Shown here piece after piece: positions 8,456 through 19,455 of a DNA stretch of 26,342 nt. Source of the stretch: Chara braunii (Eukaryota > Streptophyta > Charophyceae > Charales > Characeae). Under the pieces are notes generated by a model. The model saw only the letters and a program-made list of their open reading frames with translations. It was not told the DNA's origin and searched no databases. The stretch covers positions 1,059,800 to 1,086,141 of the forward strand of contig BFEA01000012.1 of NCBI GenBank assembly GCA_003427395.1, read 5' to 3'. Numbering within the stretch: the stretch's first letter is position 1; every line of letters starts with the position of its first letter. The position numbers and the translations under genes were made by a program.

Positions 8456-8990
8456 CTGCTACAACCCTCAATGCCACGGCCACAGGCAAGTACCGGCCCT
8501 ACGGGCCTGCCAAACAAGCAAGTACCCTTGCGGGTCACACACACACTCATACCGACAAGCACTCAGACAGCATGCAGGTCACAAGCACGCACACACAGAC
8601 AGACTTGGAAAACACAGCAGAATGCGGGAATCTCAGCAAGGCATCCATTCCATCGGCAGAACTTCAGAAATCAGCAGTGTTCTCAGTCTGTGTTTTGACG
8701 GGTCATTACATGAGCTTGCAGGTGGGGTTGAGCATGAGTAGCAGAGGTGGTGTGTTTTTGAGCGCGAGGCAAATGGTAGGAGCGAGGTAGTATGGATCCA
8801 GATCCAAGGCTATGGTGTGCGTCTGTTTGGAGTGTTGCACATATGTGCCAGGGGAAGTTTGGCCCGTTGTGCCACTCTGAACCGGTGCGCATGAAAGCAG
8901 TGTTCTTTTTTCTGTTTTTAGCTTTTTAGCAGGCCCGGGCCCGGGTGGGGTATTAGCGAAGGTTCCGCACTTATGTTTTTTGTGGCGTTT
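8456..8990. other. Anonymous sequence, no gene seen
   Basis: Contains a short CA-rich stretch near 8535-8600 and a GC palindrome of repeated GGGCCC at about 8931-8946. The 3' end of LINE-B may reach into its right edge, but I cannot see a tail. Confidence 0.4.
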
Positions 8991-9019
8991 TGTGATGGAG
9001 TCCTTGATGAGTCCAAGGG

Positions 9020-9900
9020 TTTTGTCAACCGACCTTCGAGTCATACAAGCCTGGGAGAAAATATGCTGACTTCTACCAGTTCATTGAAGCTTCAGAAAGA
9101 ATACTATACTTTGTACAGGATCCTGTGCAGCTCCAACAGTGAAGAAGGGGAGTTTTCGCAGGCCCACCGTAAGGTCGTCCGCAATTGCGCCCCCCCCCTT
9201 CAAGTGTAAGGAGGGGCTCAGTCTCAGTCCTGTAATCTCGTTATTGTACCTGATATTATCTAACAGAATCCAACTGCAGAAAAAATAAAATAGGCAAGGG
9301 CGCACCCTTGCCTCAACGAATGGGTAAGTTGGAACTCAGGTTATTGACCATTACTGTCGATATAGTGTTCGTGTACATTGCATGATCCAATTGGAAAAGC
9401 CAGCCCCGAAGCTCATTTTAATGAGAGTGGTTGATACAAATGCCCACCCCACTTTGTCATAGGCCTTCTCCATATCAAGGAGGACCACCACATCACGTTG
9501 AGCCTGAACTGTAGTAAGTATGTTTTCAATTATTGATTGGCCCTTGACGGAGGCCCCTTGTTCCCAGCCTAAAAATGAGGAAGTTTAGAAGCTAGCCGAA
9601 GGGCAAGAATCTTCGCCAGGATTTGCAACATCTAGCGTCGATATAGGATGATGATTCGTTTGTCATCCTTCTTGTTTAATAAAGTCGTTGACAAAATTCA
9701 CAGGCAGGGAACCCGTTGTTAGGGCTTTGTTGTATATTTGATACAAAAAGGGGACGAATGCCTCCCAAGAGCTCAGCAAAAAGCTCAACAGCGAGGTCGT
9801 CAATGCCTGGGTATTTGCCCAAGGCCATCTGTTTTGCTGCAAGATGAAGCTCCCCTTCCGTTAGTGGGGCCTCCAAATTTTCCTTAGTCAAGTTGTTGAT
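9020..9900 (-). pseudogene. LINE-B reverse transcriptase remnant
   Basis: Successive RT blocks are recognisable in different frames: LTEGELHLAAKQMALGKYPG (near 9860-9800), the start of the finger domain; LQILAKILALRLASKL (about 9630-9580); SIIENILTTVQAQRDVVVLL with DMEKAYDKVGWAF (about 9540-9435), the first catalytic Asp; RQGCALAYFIF (about 9313-9280); AIADDLTV (near 9185-9165), the second catalytic pair, with Ile-Ala instead of Phe-Ala; and MNW, a stop, then KSAYFLPG (about 9080-9050). The order is perfect but the frame changes at least four times and stops occur between blocks, so the gene is dead. Confidence 0.82.
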
Positions 9901-10338
9901 GCAGGCCCTAGGGCGCTCCTAAAATTTCAAATGCATTGACAGATCCGAGTCAAAGCGATCATATGGCCTTCGAGTTGAGACTATGTCCCGAAAGTAGTCT
10001 CAAGCATAAGCGCATAGATCTTGTGCCTCATATGCCACTGGTTTCTGCAAATCAAAATGATGGACAAGTGACCTTACTGCTGACTTGGTTTGTCTGAGCA
10101 GCAATGATCTAAACATCAACTTCGTCATCCTATCGTATCCCACTATGCCCCTCAATTTCAACCATTCTAACCAATCAGATTGTTTCTGCAATTCCAAGGT
10201 CTCCAAATGGCAAAGAGTTGTTTGCCTTTTTTCTGCCTAATAATGGTCCAAGAAGGGATCCTGACACAACTTGGATTCTGCTTCTTCCACCAATCTTAAC
10301 AGTTTGAGCTTTTTCCAATGGCAATTGAACGCTTTCAT

Positions 10339-10904
10339 TCAAGAGAAGGCCACTAAGACCTCCCTAATAATTCTCACTCCCACCTTCGTCCATTGATCCT
10401 CCGTCTCAAATAAATCCTTCACGTCCAACCACCTGGGCATTTGAGCGGAGACCCAGGCTAGAATCCCCTTATCTATAAGGATATAAACATTCAAATGGAA
10501 GGAGGACCTGGTTGTCTGCACCAGGTCTCTAGCCAAGACATGAATGTATACTGGATAGTGGTCAAAGACAGCGATCCCATAAAACCCCTCGTGATGCAAT
10601 AAAAATCTAATCTTCTATGGGGTTGGGGGGGGTTCTCATCAGGCTTGAGGCCGAACCATGCAAATCCATGGTCATCAGGATGCATAGTTTTGTATGTGTC
10701 CACCAGGCTTTGGGCCTCCAAAAAAGTCATTAGCAAGGTGCTATCCGACATGATCCGGGTGGGCTCTGGAAAGTCCAACCCAGGATTCAGTGTGGCGTTC
10801 CAGTCCCCTAGTATGGCCCAGTGTTGGTCCCCGGTTGGACCAGGGACCCCTCCCCCGACCGGGAGCCTCCCAGTTGGACCGGCTGCCAGTTCCCCCCAGC
10901 GCAT
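10339..10904 (-). pseudogene. LINE-B endonuclease, C-terminal part
   Basis: Apurinic/apyrimidinic-like endonucleases of LINEs nick the target site. HWAILGDWNATLNPGLD (near 10820-10770) carries the GDWN metal-site block, followed by LVDTYKTMHPDDHGFAWFG and RRLDF, the segment ahead of the SDH box. After a frameshift near 10600 the VFDHYPV block (about 10570) supplies the catalytic Asp-His pair. Downstream at 10000-10206 a linker frame with SLLLRQTKSAVRSLVHHF is consistent with the region between endonuclease and RT. The N-terminal half with the QETH box is absent. Confidence 0.75.
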
Positions 10905-11126
10905 TTTTGTTGGGGACGGGAATTTTATTTATTTTTGGCATGTGTTGCATTTTACCTCGTAGAACCTGTTGGGGTCACGAAACATAAGAACCGGGGCTGA
11001 TAGGCCTCTCTGTTAATGAAACAAAACCACTAATCTTTGTTCATCGGTGGCCAAGATCGTCCGCAATTCAAACTTGGGGGGGGGTTCAAACGGCACAAGC
11101 GGAAGACTACACCGCCCCCCCTCCTC

Positions 11127-11236
11127 GGCTTCGAAGTTGGCACGTTTTCGAAGCCTGTCGGCCAGCGCCGGGCGACCTGTTATGCCTGTTTCACACTTGG
11201 AGATCCGCATCTCCAAGTGTGAAACAAGCATGACAG
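11127..11236. repeat. Two adjacent hairpins, one with 28-base near-perfect arms
   Basis: Arms at 11177-11204 and 11209-11236 are reverse complements over 28 bases except one mismatch and one wobble pair, with only CCGC between them; the innermost 17 pairs are perfect. A second hairpin lies just left: GGCTTCGAA (11127-11135) and TTCGAAGCC (11147-11155). The sequence could be a foldback element, a small-RNA precursor or a palindrome formed by strand switching; nothing present decides among these. Confidence 0.85.
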
Positions 11237-11300
11237 CAGCACTATCGAGGGAGACGCCCCGTGCTGCTGTGCCGCCGCACAAGGCTGCCATGAGGAGTCA

Positions 11301-11302
<2 letters not shown>

Positions 11303-11394
<92 letters not shown>
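11303..11394. repeat. (GT)n(GA)n compound microsatellite
   Basis: GT repeats switch to GA repeats at 11361 and run into the assembly gap. Confidence 0.95.
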
Positions 11395-11737
11395 NNNNNN
11401 NNNNNNNNNNNNNNNNNNNNNNNNNNNNNNNNNNNNNNNNNNNNNNNNNNNNNNNNNNNNNNNNNNNNNNNNNNNNNNNNNNNNNNNNNNNNNNNNNNNN
11501 NNNNNNNNNNNNNNNNNNNNNNNNNNNNNNNNNNNNNNNNNNNNNNNNNNNNNNNNNNNNNNNNNNNNNNNNNNNNNNNNNNNNNNNNNNNNNNNNNNNN
11601 NNNNNNNNNNNNNNNNNNNNNNNNNNNNNNNNNNNNNNNNNNNNNNNNNNNNNNNNNNNNNNNNNNNNNNNNNNNNNNNNNNNNNNNNNNNNNNNNNNNN
11701 NNNNNNNNNNNNNNNNNNNNNNNNNNNNNNNNNNNNN
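11395..11737. other. Assembly gap of Ns
   Basis: 343 undetermined bases. The gap starts in (GA)n and ends in CT/CCTCCT-rich sequence, suggesting assembly failure across simple repeats. Confidence 0.98.
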
Positions 11738-11890
11738 TCTGCCGCCTCCTCCTCCTCTTCTTCTTCCTCCTCACATCTTTTTATCCTTTTCTCCTCCACT
11801 CCCCTTCATTCCCCCCCCTTTTTGTCTGACAAAAAACAACGTTGCCCATTGAGATGGCCCCCCGCACCCCCCGTCAACACGCAAACCCCT

Positions 11891-12145
11891 CCTTTTTTCT
11901 TTTTTTCTTCTTTTTTTTGACAAAAAACAGTCCCTCCAGTGCTAGCAATGCTGTTTAGAGCAGACATCGCTAGCACCTGGGGAGAGGCTCCATCTATTGG
12001 TGGGGAGCGTCACATGCTGGAAAATGGGTCCAACGTCCCTTACACAGTTGATACAGTATGATACATAGAAGGAGAATTGGATGGTGTCTGGAGGGTGCCT
12101 GCCAACATTGATTGCTCTGGAATCCAGAGGATTGACTGAGCAGGT
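11891..12145 (-). mobile_element. LINE/SINE-type 3' end, copy C (most complete)
   Basis: Minus-strand order: CTGCTCAGTCAATC, hairpin CTCTGG/CCAGAG (12115-12129), AATCAATGTTGGCAGG, about 65 variable bases, GGGACGTTGGACCC, TTTTCCAGCATGTGACG, hairpin GCTCC/GGAGC (11987-12008), then a long distal hairpin with perfect 8-bp arms GTGCTAGC and GCTAGCAC (11939-11946, 11969-11976) extended by a bulged CCA/TGG, then A-rich sequence (T runs 11893-11918 on the plus strand). It is the best model for the full tail. It could belong to LINE-C, whose ORF2 ends at 13140, or be a separate insertion. Confidence 0.65.
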
Positions 12146-12149
12146 GTGA

Positions 12150-12830
12150 ACATGACCCGAACAGTGGAACTGAAAGCTGGTGGCCCCCATCTCCCTCTCC
12201 AACCCTGTGCCCAGTCAGGATTCCGGCCCATCCCCCAAATGAACCTACACTTCGACATTGTCCTCCGTCGGTCCTACCCTGCTGCCACGCACCCACACTG
12301 GCAGGGAATTTGAAGCATTGCTGAGTGAAGCAAGCTAAAACTAATAAAAATTTGTGAATCTCAATCATATATGAAAACTCAATTAAGTGTTGGGGTATAT
12401 TTGCAGTAGTTTAGAGGGCAGGGATGATATGAGAGACCCGGTGAAGAGCAAACTAGAGTTGTATCCATTGGGTGCGTGGTGGGAAACCCGTCTAGGCAAC
12501 AAAGACTCTTTACAATGTTTTGGATAGTGAGGTTAAGAGTAACCCTAATGTCTACTCCTCCCTCCCAGCTCTGAGTCATTGAGTCTCCTCTTCTTTTTAG
12601 TTTGATAAATCTTGGAAGTTGGATAGGTTGTCCTCAATCGTTTACTCTCTCTTGATAAAATTAAAATATCCAGTTTAAAATTTAGTGAGTACTTAGTTCG
12701 AAATTTAGATTTGAATTGTATCGGAGAATTTAGTTTGCCTTTGGAAATAATTTTAGGATCTTCTTGAATTGCCTTGTGCTTTGTCGAGATTTGTAGATTA
12801 TAGCTCGTTGTTCTTTGAGAATAGTGTTTC
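12150..12830. other. Anonymous, increasingly AT-rich sequence
   Basis: No coding signal is recognised. 12590-12830 is AT-rich with motifs such as AAATTTAG but no clear repeat structure. Confidence 0.45.
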
Positions 12831-12833
12831 GAA

Positions 12834-12896
<63 letters not shown>
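12831..12896. repeat. (AAT)n microsatellite
   Basis: About 20 uninterrupted ATA/AAT trinucleotides. Confidence 0.96.
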
Positions 12897-12898
<2 letters not shown>

Positions 12899-12904
12899 TG
12901 GATA

Positions 12905-13110
12905 ACCCAGACTAAAACGAACTAAAAAACAGACTGAAACTGAATGACAAACGCAGGCTAAACTAAATAAAACAGACTACAACACAAACGGTCTGGAACA
13001 CAGACTAAAAGGCGAACCAGAACAGAGTAAAACAGATGAAAAAAGCAGACTGAAATGGCTAGACCGAGTGAAAAAAGACTAAAACAGACAAAAGACAGAC
13101 TAAAGTAAGG
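12905..13110. repeat. Degenerate (AACAGACTAAA)n-like array
   Basis: CAGACTAAA or close variants (CAGACTGAAA, CAGACTACAA, GAACTAAAA) recur about every 10-40 bases across 200 bp. On the minus strand this reads TTTTAGTCTG. The unit length is not constant. It lies directly beyond the end of LINE-C ORF2. Confidence 0.65.
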
Positions 13111-13139
13111 TACCGAAGAGGCAGAATGGATTAGAAAAT

Positions 13140-16100
13140 TTAAAACTTTTGGCATCCTTTGGTTTCACTGATCAGGGACTTTTTCTTCACCAATTGTGAG
13201 GGCTTCCCTGTTACAGGCGTGTTTCCCAGGACTGTGGGGGGGGGGGGGAACGGGTGTGGGAACTCCTCTGCAGGTCTCATAGGGATGCTAAAATCTACTG
13301 TCAGCCAATCCTTAAATCTCAGTCGGTAGTCCCTTGGCACCTCCTCTCAATGGTTACCCTCCCCCCTTCCTCTCCTTCCCAATCCCTTGTCCAGCATACT
13401 TCCGCTACCCATCCCTCCCGGTCTCCGCCCAACCATTCCCTCGAAAACTGTAGTAGCCGTCCCCGGATGTCGTTGGATCTATGGAGATTGTCTGGTGTTT
13501 GCCTAGTTGTCTTCCATCTGAGCGAGAGCTCCAGTTGGAAGTGCAGTTTGAACTGTTCCACCCTCTCTTCTCCCTCTACCCGAACTTGGTCTAGAGTTAG
13601 GACGCAGCGTTGCCACCACATGACCCACAGGATCGTTCATCGCGACAGGTGGAACATGTTCGACACAAAGGTGTCGTCTTGGAAAGGTGGGTGGTGGCCC
13701 GTTAGGATGGCATGCCAATCCCAGGGCCATGGATGCCCCGGGACCATTTGTTGCCACACCCTATCCCACCACCTCCACAGAATGGTTGTTGGACATTGTA
13801 GAAATATATGCTCAATTGTCTCTGCTCTCTTTCTAGTCGGGAAACCCAACAGGCATCGCGAGCACCAAGGGAGCGCACGACCTTGTTGTTCTAACTGCGA
13901 GTGATCCATCAACCAGTTGTTTGTTGGTAGGCACCGATGCAAGACTTGCCACTGCAGAGATGTACTTTTTGTCGGGTTACATTTGGTGTCACAGAACCAT
14001 CGTATTGGTGTGAGAAGGTGTCTCTCGACAATGAGGTGCATCTGCCATCGGTCGATCACCGTGTCTTTTAGGCAGCACTTAGTTCTGAGCATACGATACG
14101 TTGCCTTTACCGAAAGCCTTGACAATGTTTTGAGTTTGGGCTGTCGTGGGCTGCGTCGTGGTTCAGGGCTCCGGACCCATTCCAACGGATCTATGGGGAG
14201 GACTTATATGGCTATCTCAGGAAAAAAGGCCCGGCGGTTCTCTCCATCCTCTAATACCCGGATTCTATATAGCCCGTCCTTCTGAATCCATTGGAAGGGG
14301 TCCCGGCTTCGTACCAGTCTTCCATTTTCTTTTATGCTGTACCATTCAATCAGCACATCCGCCCGTCGAATTAGGTGAACAAGGCCTACCGTGTTGACAC
14401 TCCCTTCCCTGGCTACCCAGTCCCCCTCCTTCAATACCCTACCTCTGCGAAGAATGGGCCACCACCCTACCAGGAGGGCCTTCGTTATTTCTTTCAGTGC
14501 TGATTCAACATTATGGCAGTATCGCAGTTCCTCTCTAATCTTCTCCGGACTCTTCCAATCCTTCCTCTCCCTGCCCCAGAGGTCGCCCACTCTAGTCACG
14601 CCATTCTTCACCCATCCTTTCCATGGGGCGTCTGTGCTGCAAAAAATATGGCTCTGTTCGTTGGTAATCCAGCAGTTTCCGAAGAGGGGTTGTCTTGCCA
14701 CCTCCTCCCACCTGTCTGCAGGTGGGCGATCGGGGGGGGGGGGAGTCTCCTCTAGATTTTTAGCAAGTGGGGCCTGAAATCGTCTCTCTGTCCTTCCCCT
14801 CCCCAGGAGCGCCATGGTACTCTCCAATAACGATCGTCTAACCATTGGAGAGGATGGACGGTCGGAGGGGCCTCGGGGGCAAGGCGGGCAATTTGTTTTA
14901 GTGCTAACGGCCTCCATACTAATGGGTTCTCGAAAATCAGACGTATCACCCATTGTAAACTGAGTGTTTGGGATTGGCTGAGGGGGTCTAGAATACTGAG
15001 GCCTCTCTTTGCCTTGGGTTGGATAACTGAGTCCCACACAACTCGACTTATAGCGTGGGGATTTTCATTGTCCCCTCTCCATAGATAAGTTGCTACCTTC
15101 CTCTTCAGGGTCCTCAGGGCCTCTGGGCTCAGTGGCCAAAAAACTGATTTATACCAAAGGGTGGCTAGAACTACATTGTTGATCACCAGAGCACGTCCGA
15201 AAAGTGATGTGTGTTGATGGTTCCATTGAGAGAGTTTGGCAAAAGTCGGGGTTGATATCCATCCGTCGTTCTCATGAGATTTACCTAGCACTGTCATCCT
15301 GACCCCCAGGATCCGGATGGGAGATTCTGAGGCCACCCAAGTGATGTGGTGCCCTTCCGGGGGGGGGTCCCCTTGGCGGTGGAGCCACCATCCTATTGTT
15401 TTTTTTCCCCAGTTTACGGCCATATCAGAGAGGGAACAAAAAAGGTCCATTAGTCTGTATATCACCTCCATATTCTGTTGTGTAGCGTCAGCCATAATTG
15501 TGAGGTCGTCTGCGAACAGCGAATAGACTGGAACTGCTTCCTTAGGGATGTCGGTTATCTGAATTCTCTTTAAGTTTTTGCTCTGACGGAGGTTGGCTGC
15601 TAACGCTTCCATTATGATGATGAACAAGAAGGGGGCAATGGGTTCCCCTTATCTAACCGAGCGTTGCAGTCTTATCTCTGGGGCCATAGACCCATTCATA
15701 TGAACGCTCGTGGTGGCGTTCTGCTGCAAGATACGCACCCACCGTCGAAAATTGTTGCCAAAATTCAGTCTATCCGGTCACATGTCTAGGAATATTCAGT
15801 CTACATGGTCATAGGTTTTTTCGAAGTCAATGAAGATGAAAGCGGTATTACTTTTGGACTGATGTGCCAAGCTAATCATCTCATTAACTAGAAGTATGTT
15901 TTCTTGGATGTTCCGGTTACGCATGAAACCAGTCTGGGTNGGGTGGGTGATGTCTTCCATTACCTCAATCATTGATGTGCCAAGCTAATCATCTCATTAA
16001 CTAGAAGTATGTTTTCTTGGATGTTCCGGTTACGCATGAAACCAGTCTGGGCTGGGTGGGTGATGTCTTCCATTACCTCAATCATTCGGTTGGCCAGAGT

Positions 16101-17846
16101 TTTTGACAGCATCTTGTACACCACCTTCAGGAGTATGGTGGGTCGGTAGTATCTGATGTTCATTTTGTCTCTTTTTTTGTGAAGAAGCGATATCACCCCT
16201 TGACCTACTAATTCCCCCAACTCTCCAGAATCCCAAACTGCCCTATAGAACCACATGAGGTCTTCACTCAGGAGGGGCCACATGGCCTCCCAAAATTCCT
16301 TGGGGAAGCCGTCTAGGCCTGGGTTTTTTTTTTCCTCCATTAACATGAGTGTCGTCTAGATTTCCTCTTTGGAGATCCGACGGTCCAAATGGTCTTTCTG
16401 TGTCGGGGAGAGGCGGCTCTCCATTGGGCGTAGGAATTCCTCCAGTTCTCTTAATCGGTCTGTCTCCTACTGTTGAGGAATGTGGGAGGAAAGGAGGTAT
16501 TTGTAAAAGGATCTAGCGATCCTTACACAATGAGTTATGGTGGTGGCTAAGTCGTCGGTTACGGGGTCCAAAAGGGCCTCGATAGTGGTGCGGTGTTGTC
16601 TCAGAGAAGCCGGACTAAAGAAATGAGAGTCCATAGTACCTTCAGTAGTCCATTTCGCTAATTTGCCTCGTATTCTAATTCCTTGCCATCTGTGTTGTGC
16701 TAGTTGAAGAAGTTGGTCCTGCAAACTTTGAATGTCCGGGATGTGCTCATCAGAGTTGTCCTTATTAACCAGGTTGTAAAGTCTTTTGTGAACATCCATT
16801 TCGTGTGCTTGTCGTCTGCTTGCCAACAATTTCGAGTAATCTTTACATTTCCTGGCTAGGAAGAAGAGTCTGTTGGTGAACCATCTCACTTCCGAGTCAA
16901 AAGAGTGTTTCTGGTCTCTCCAAAAGTACCAGACATTGTGATCGTATGTGTAGAACGATTTGTCTTTAAGTAGGGAGGTACTGAGCTTGTAGTATCCGGG
17001 CCCTTGATCCGATCGTTTGCGGAAGGAGAAAATGGCTCCTCATGAGCAGTGGTCCAGGCCAGGGTGGGGGCTCTGTGGAAGGATGGTAGAAAGTTGCAAG
17101 ACATTCTGAATCTCCTGCGGGAGTAAGATCAAGTCTATTCGTGATTTTGAGTGTCTTGACTGGTCATTGGAGCGATGACATGTATAGGTCTTTGTTGTCG
17201 GGTGCAAGAATTTGAAAACATCCACCAGGCTTAGGGGTTCGCAAAGATCTGCCATTGCTCTTTCGTCTTTTTCTACATAGCTTGGACAGGGGTCCCGAGA
17301 GCCTCATCTATCCATCCCTCTGTCCGGCGCAACGTTAAAATCGCCAGCGATAACCAGTGGGACTCCTTGTGGTGCGAGGGTCTAAAGGTGGGTGAAAAAG
17401 GACGCCCTTTCTGTTGTTGTGTTGGGGGCGTAAATGCACAAGATGCTGATTAGTTCTATCTCCAACATTCTGAGAATTGACACCCACCTCCCCTGTTCCT
17501 CGTCTGCTACCCAATTAACCACCTCTAATCGAGACCCAGGTGGGATCCAGATGGCTACCCCTCCCGAACCCAGTGTCTTCGCATGCACCCTATAGGCCTG
17601 ATGGGGCCAAACTGTTTTATGGGCCCGATGGTGTTCTAGTTTATCCATTAGGTGAGTTTCCTGAAGGAAGATGACATCGGATGTCTTGCCCCCCACTCCT
17701 TTCAGCTGGTCCATTATCGCTTGCCTTTTTTAGGGGTTGAAGAAGGTCAGTCCATTCACATTGAGGGTCCTTAGGTCGAGGTCTGCATTTCGGAGGCAGT
17801 GCTTCCATTGCGGGTTCTTGCAATACAAAGTGTCAATTTCGTCCAT
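13140..17846 (-). pseudogene. LINE-C ORF2: endonuclease, reverse transcriptase, zf-RVT, broken
   Basis: Chosen start is ATG 17846, giving MDEIDTLYCKN then TLNVNGL, the usual beginning of the endonuclease. Endonuclease blocks: DVIFLQETHLMD (about 17679-17645), GGVAIWIP, ISILCIYAPN, VIAGDFNVAPD (about 17355-17323), RIDLILLP (near 17130) and GLDH (near 17055). GPGYYKLSTSLLKD (about 17005-16965) leads to the RT: KKNPGLDGFPKEFW (near 16325), IRYYRPTILLKVVYK, QTGFMRNRNIQENILLVNEM, AFIFIDFEKTYDHVD (about 15845-15800), GEPIAPFLF and YSLFADDLTIMA with FADD at 15516-15505. The zf-RVT has CSRC, then ETIEHIFLQC (13866-13793). LWVMWWQRC marks the C-terminus. In-frame stops start at 17732, 17384, 17306, 17042, 16469, 16358, 15798, 15780, 15651, 14206 and 13639. 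A 113-bp duplication (15861-16086) and shifts near 14800 and 13335 also break it. Confidence 0.9.
15861..16086. repeat. 113-bp tandem duplication inside LINE-C RT
   Basis: 15861-15973 and 15974-16086 are identical except for C/T at 15939 versus 16052 and an N at 15940. 113 is not a multiple of three, so it shifts the RT frame. Removing one copy restores LAHQ followed by SKSNTAFIFIDF exactly. Confidence 0.95.
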
Positions 17847-18350
17847 CTGTGAAGTTTTGTCTCTTCCTTCTCCCTATCTAGACTCTTGTCCATGACTTGG
17901 CGGACCAGTCTGTTATACACAGCAACCCGTTCCGGAGAACCCTTGATAAGCAAATGAAAAGGTCCTCCTCCGACCAAAAGGGGTTGGCCTTCACTTGCTG
18001 GAGAGGAGCTCCATCAAGGCTCCATGACAGAACCATTTTAAATTGGAATCTTCCTTAAAGAGAACATACAGGTCCGTGGTAGCGACCCTCATCAAGCCGT
18101 CAAATTGGGGGAGGGTTGCTAGGACTCCGGTTGGGTAACCCCCTTGCACCGGGGAGAGCCCGATCTTCATCCTATCCCCCGTGTAGGTCAGGGGTATGAC
18201 TGCCACCCCCTCTCTCTATATTAGGTTTTTTTCGTACTGACCTACTTCTACCATGTGCCTGAGTTTTTTGTGGCGAGGATGGCCAGGGTGGTGAACGGCC
18301 TGAACCATTGATCGGTTCTCCCCACGTTCTTCCTGAGGTGGATGTTGTTG

Positions 18351-19166
18351 CTCTGAGGGGTGGAATTGCTGGGCTGCAAGATGGCGGATCCGCCGGAAAA
18401 TTTCGAACCAAGTAATGTGTGGCGGGGGGCCATCCTCCAAGGCGTTGCACAGGGCCGGGCTCTTATCTAATAAGGTAAAAAGTTGGGCATAGGAGCAGTC
18501 CCAGAAGTCTTGTGCAGCGCCTGGGTGTTGGGCCCGAAGGCCTTCTATCAGCCAGTCAGCAATGATTCTGAGTTTTTGTTTCGTGTCCATCTTGGTCGGA
18601 GGGGCATCCGTGTCATCCTGATGGTCAATATCCATCGCAGTTACACCCGGGGGGGGGGGGGGGGGGGGGGGGAGGGGGACTGAAGGCTCCTCGATCTCCA
18701 TTGGTTGCGGGCCAAAAGCCCCTTCGAGGTAGTCTTTTGTGGTGATTTCTACTTCTTGGATGGGTGTTTGCTGTTCCTTTTTGCCTCTAGATCCCTTCTC
18801 CCTTCCTGCTAGTTGTACAGCCTTCTCCTTCGCCCCTTGCAGGTCCGTATTCTGCTGATGCTGGTCCGCATTCTGCTGGTTGCCTTCGCACGGCTGCTCG
18901 CTGGTGAGCTTGGCTGGCTGGTGGTTTTATGCATTTTGTGTTCCCTTTGTCGGTGCTTGGAAGTGTGCTGCAGAGATTTTGAATACTCTCTGGAGTATCT
19001 CAGCCCATTGTATATGGTCAGGCGTACCCTGTTCCAGTATGTGCTTCACCATCGCGCTGCTCTCGAGGGCTCCCCTTAACTGTGTGTGGGCCTGGGGCCA
19101 GAAGTCTGTTGGGGCCTCTGTATGCAGAGATTGCAGACCTGTCATGATCCAATCTGCAATCTTGAG
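18351..19166 (-). other. Duplicated ~72-residue domain in LINE-C ORF1
   Basis: Copy 1 (19166-18951) and copy 2 (18572-18351) share, in order: LKI-ADW or LRIIADW, a GL, an H, DFW, QL, a Leu/Ser-rich stretch, LE.G.P.HI.W.EI..R, and an Ala-rich end before F. I judge roughly a third of residues identical by eye. They are separated by a Gln/Lys-rich linker and a poly-Pro run. I do not recognise the domain. Confidence 0.65.
18649..18672. repeat. 24-base G homopolymer (poly-Pro on the coding strand)
   Basis: A run of 24 G, then A and five more G. On the ORF1 strand it encodes a poly-proline stretch. Similar G runs are at 20755-20768 and 20771-20782. They are prone to length errors and may hide frameshifts. 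Confidence 0.9.
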
Positions 19167-19370
19167 TGTCGAAGGGTTGGGGATCTGAATGAGTTCAAGG
19201 TTCATCAGATTGTCCCTCCCCTCCACACCCCGTTCCAGCACGTCAGCATAGGGGTCCCTCGTTTCCATACTAGACTGTTTATGGTTGGAAGGTTGCATGT
19301 TGTTTTCCTTTCCGTTATGTTGGGACTATTGGGTCAGTTGTCTGTCCCGGGACTGTACTCCCCAAGTTAC

Positions 19371-19455
19371 TACCTCTCCTCCATTTGGCTCTCCTGATTT
19401 TGTCGACATCACTACCTCTCCTTCGTCTAGCCCTTCTGATTTTGTAGCCAACAGG
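19371..19455 (-). repeat. 42-bp in-frame duplication within ORF1
   Basis: TACCTCTCCT starts at 19371 and again at 19413; both units end near TCTGATTTTGT or TCCTGATTTTGT. On the minus strand this is a 14-residue repeat containing GEVV, preserving frame. Confidence 0.6.

Larger units (their letters stand above)
9000..10940 (-). mobile_element. LINE-B: internal fragment of a second LINE lineage
   Basis: From high to low coordinates come the end of an endonuclease, a linker and most of the reverse transcriptase of a LINE. Neither 5' end nor A-tail is visible, so it is truncated or interrupted on both sides. Its protein motifs differ from LINE-A and LINE-C, placing it in a separate group. Confidence 0.8.

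Noticed and set aside
10635-10642. CTGATGAG on the minus strand
   Set aside because: It is codons of the LINE-B endonuclease (KPDENPP); no ribozyme stems.
13254-13904. 216-residue plus-strand frame
   Set aside because: Antisense shadow of the LINE-C zf-RVT region, whose minus-strand motifs are clear.
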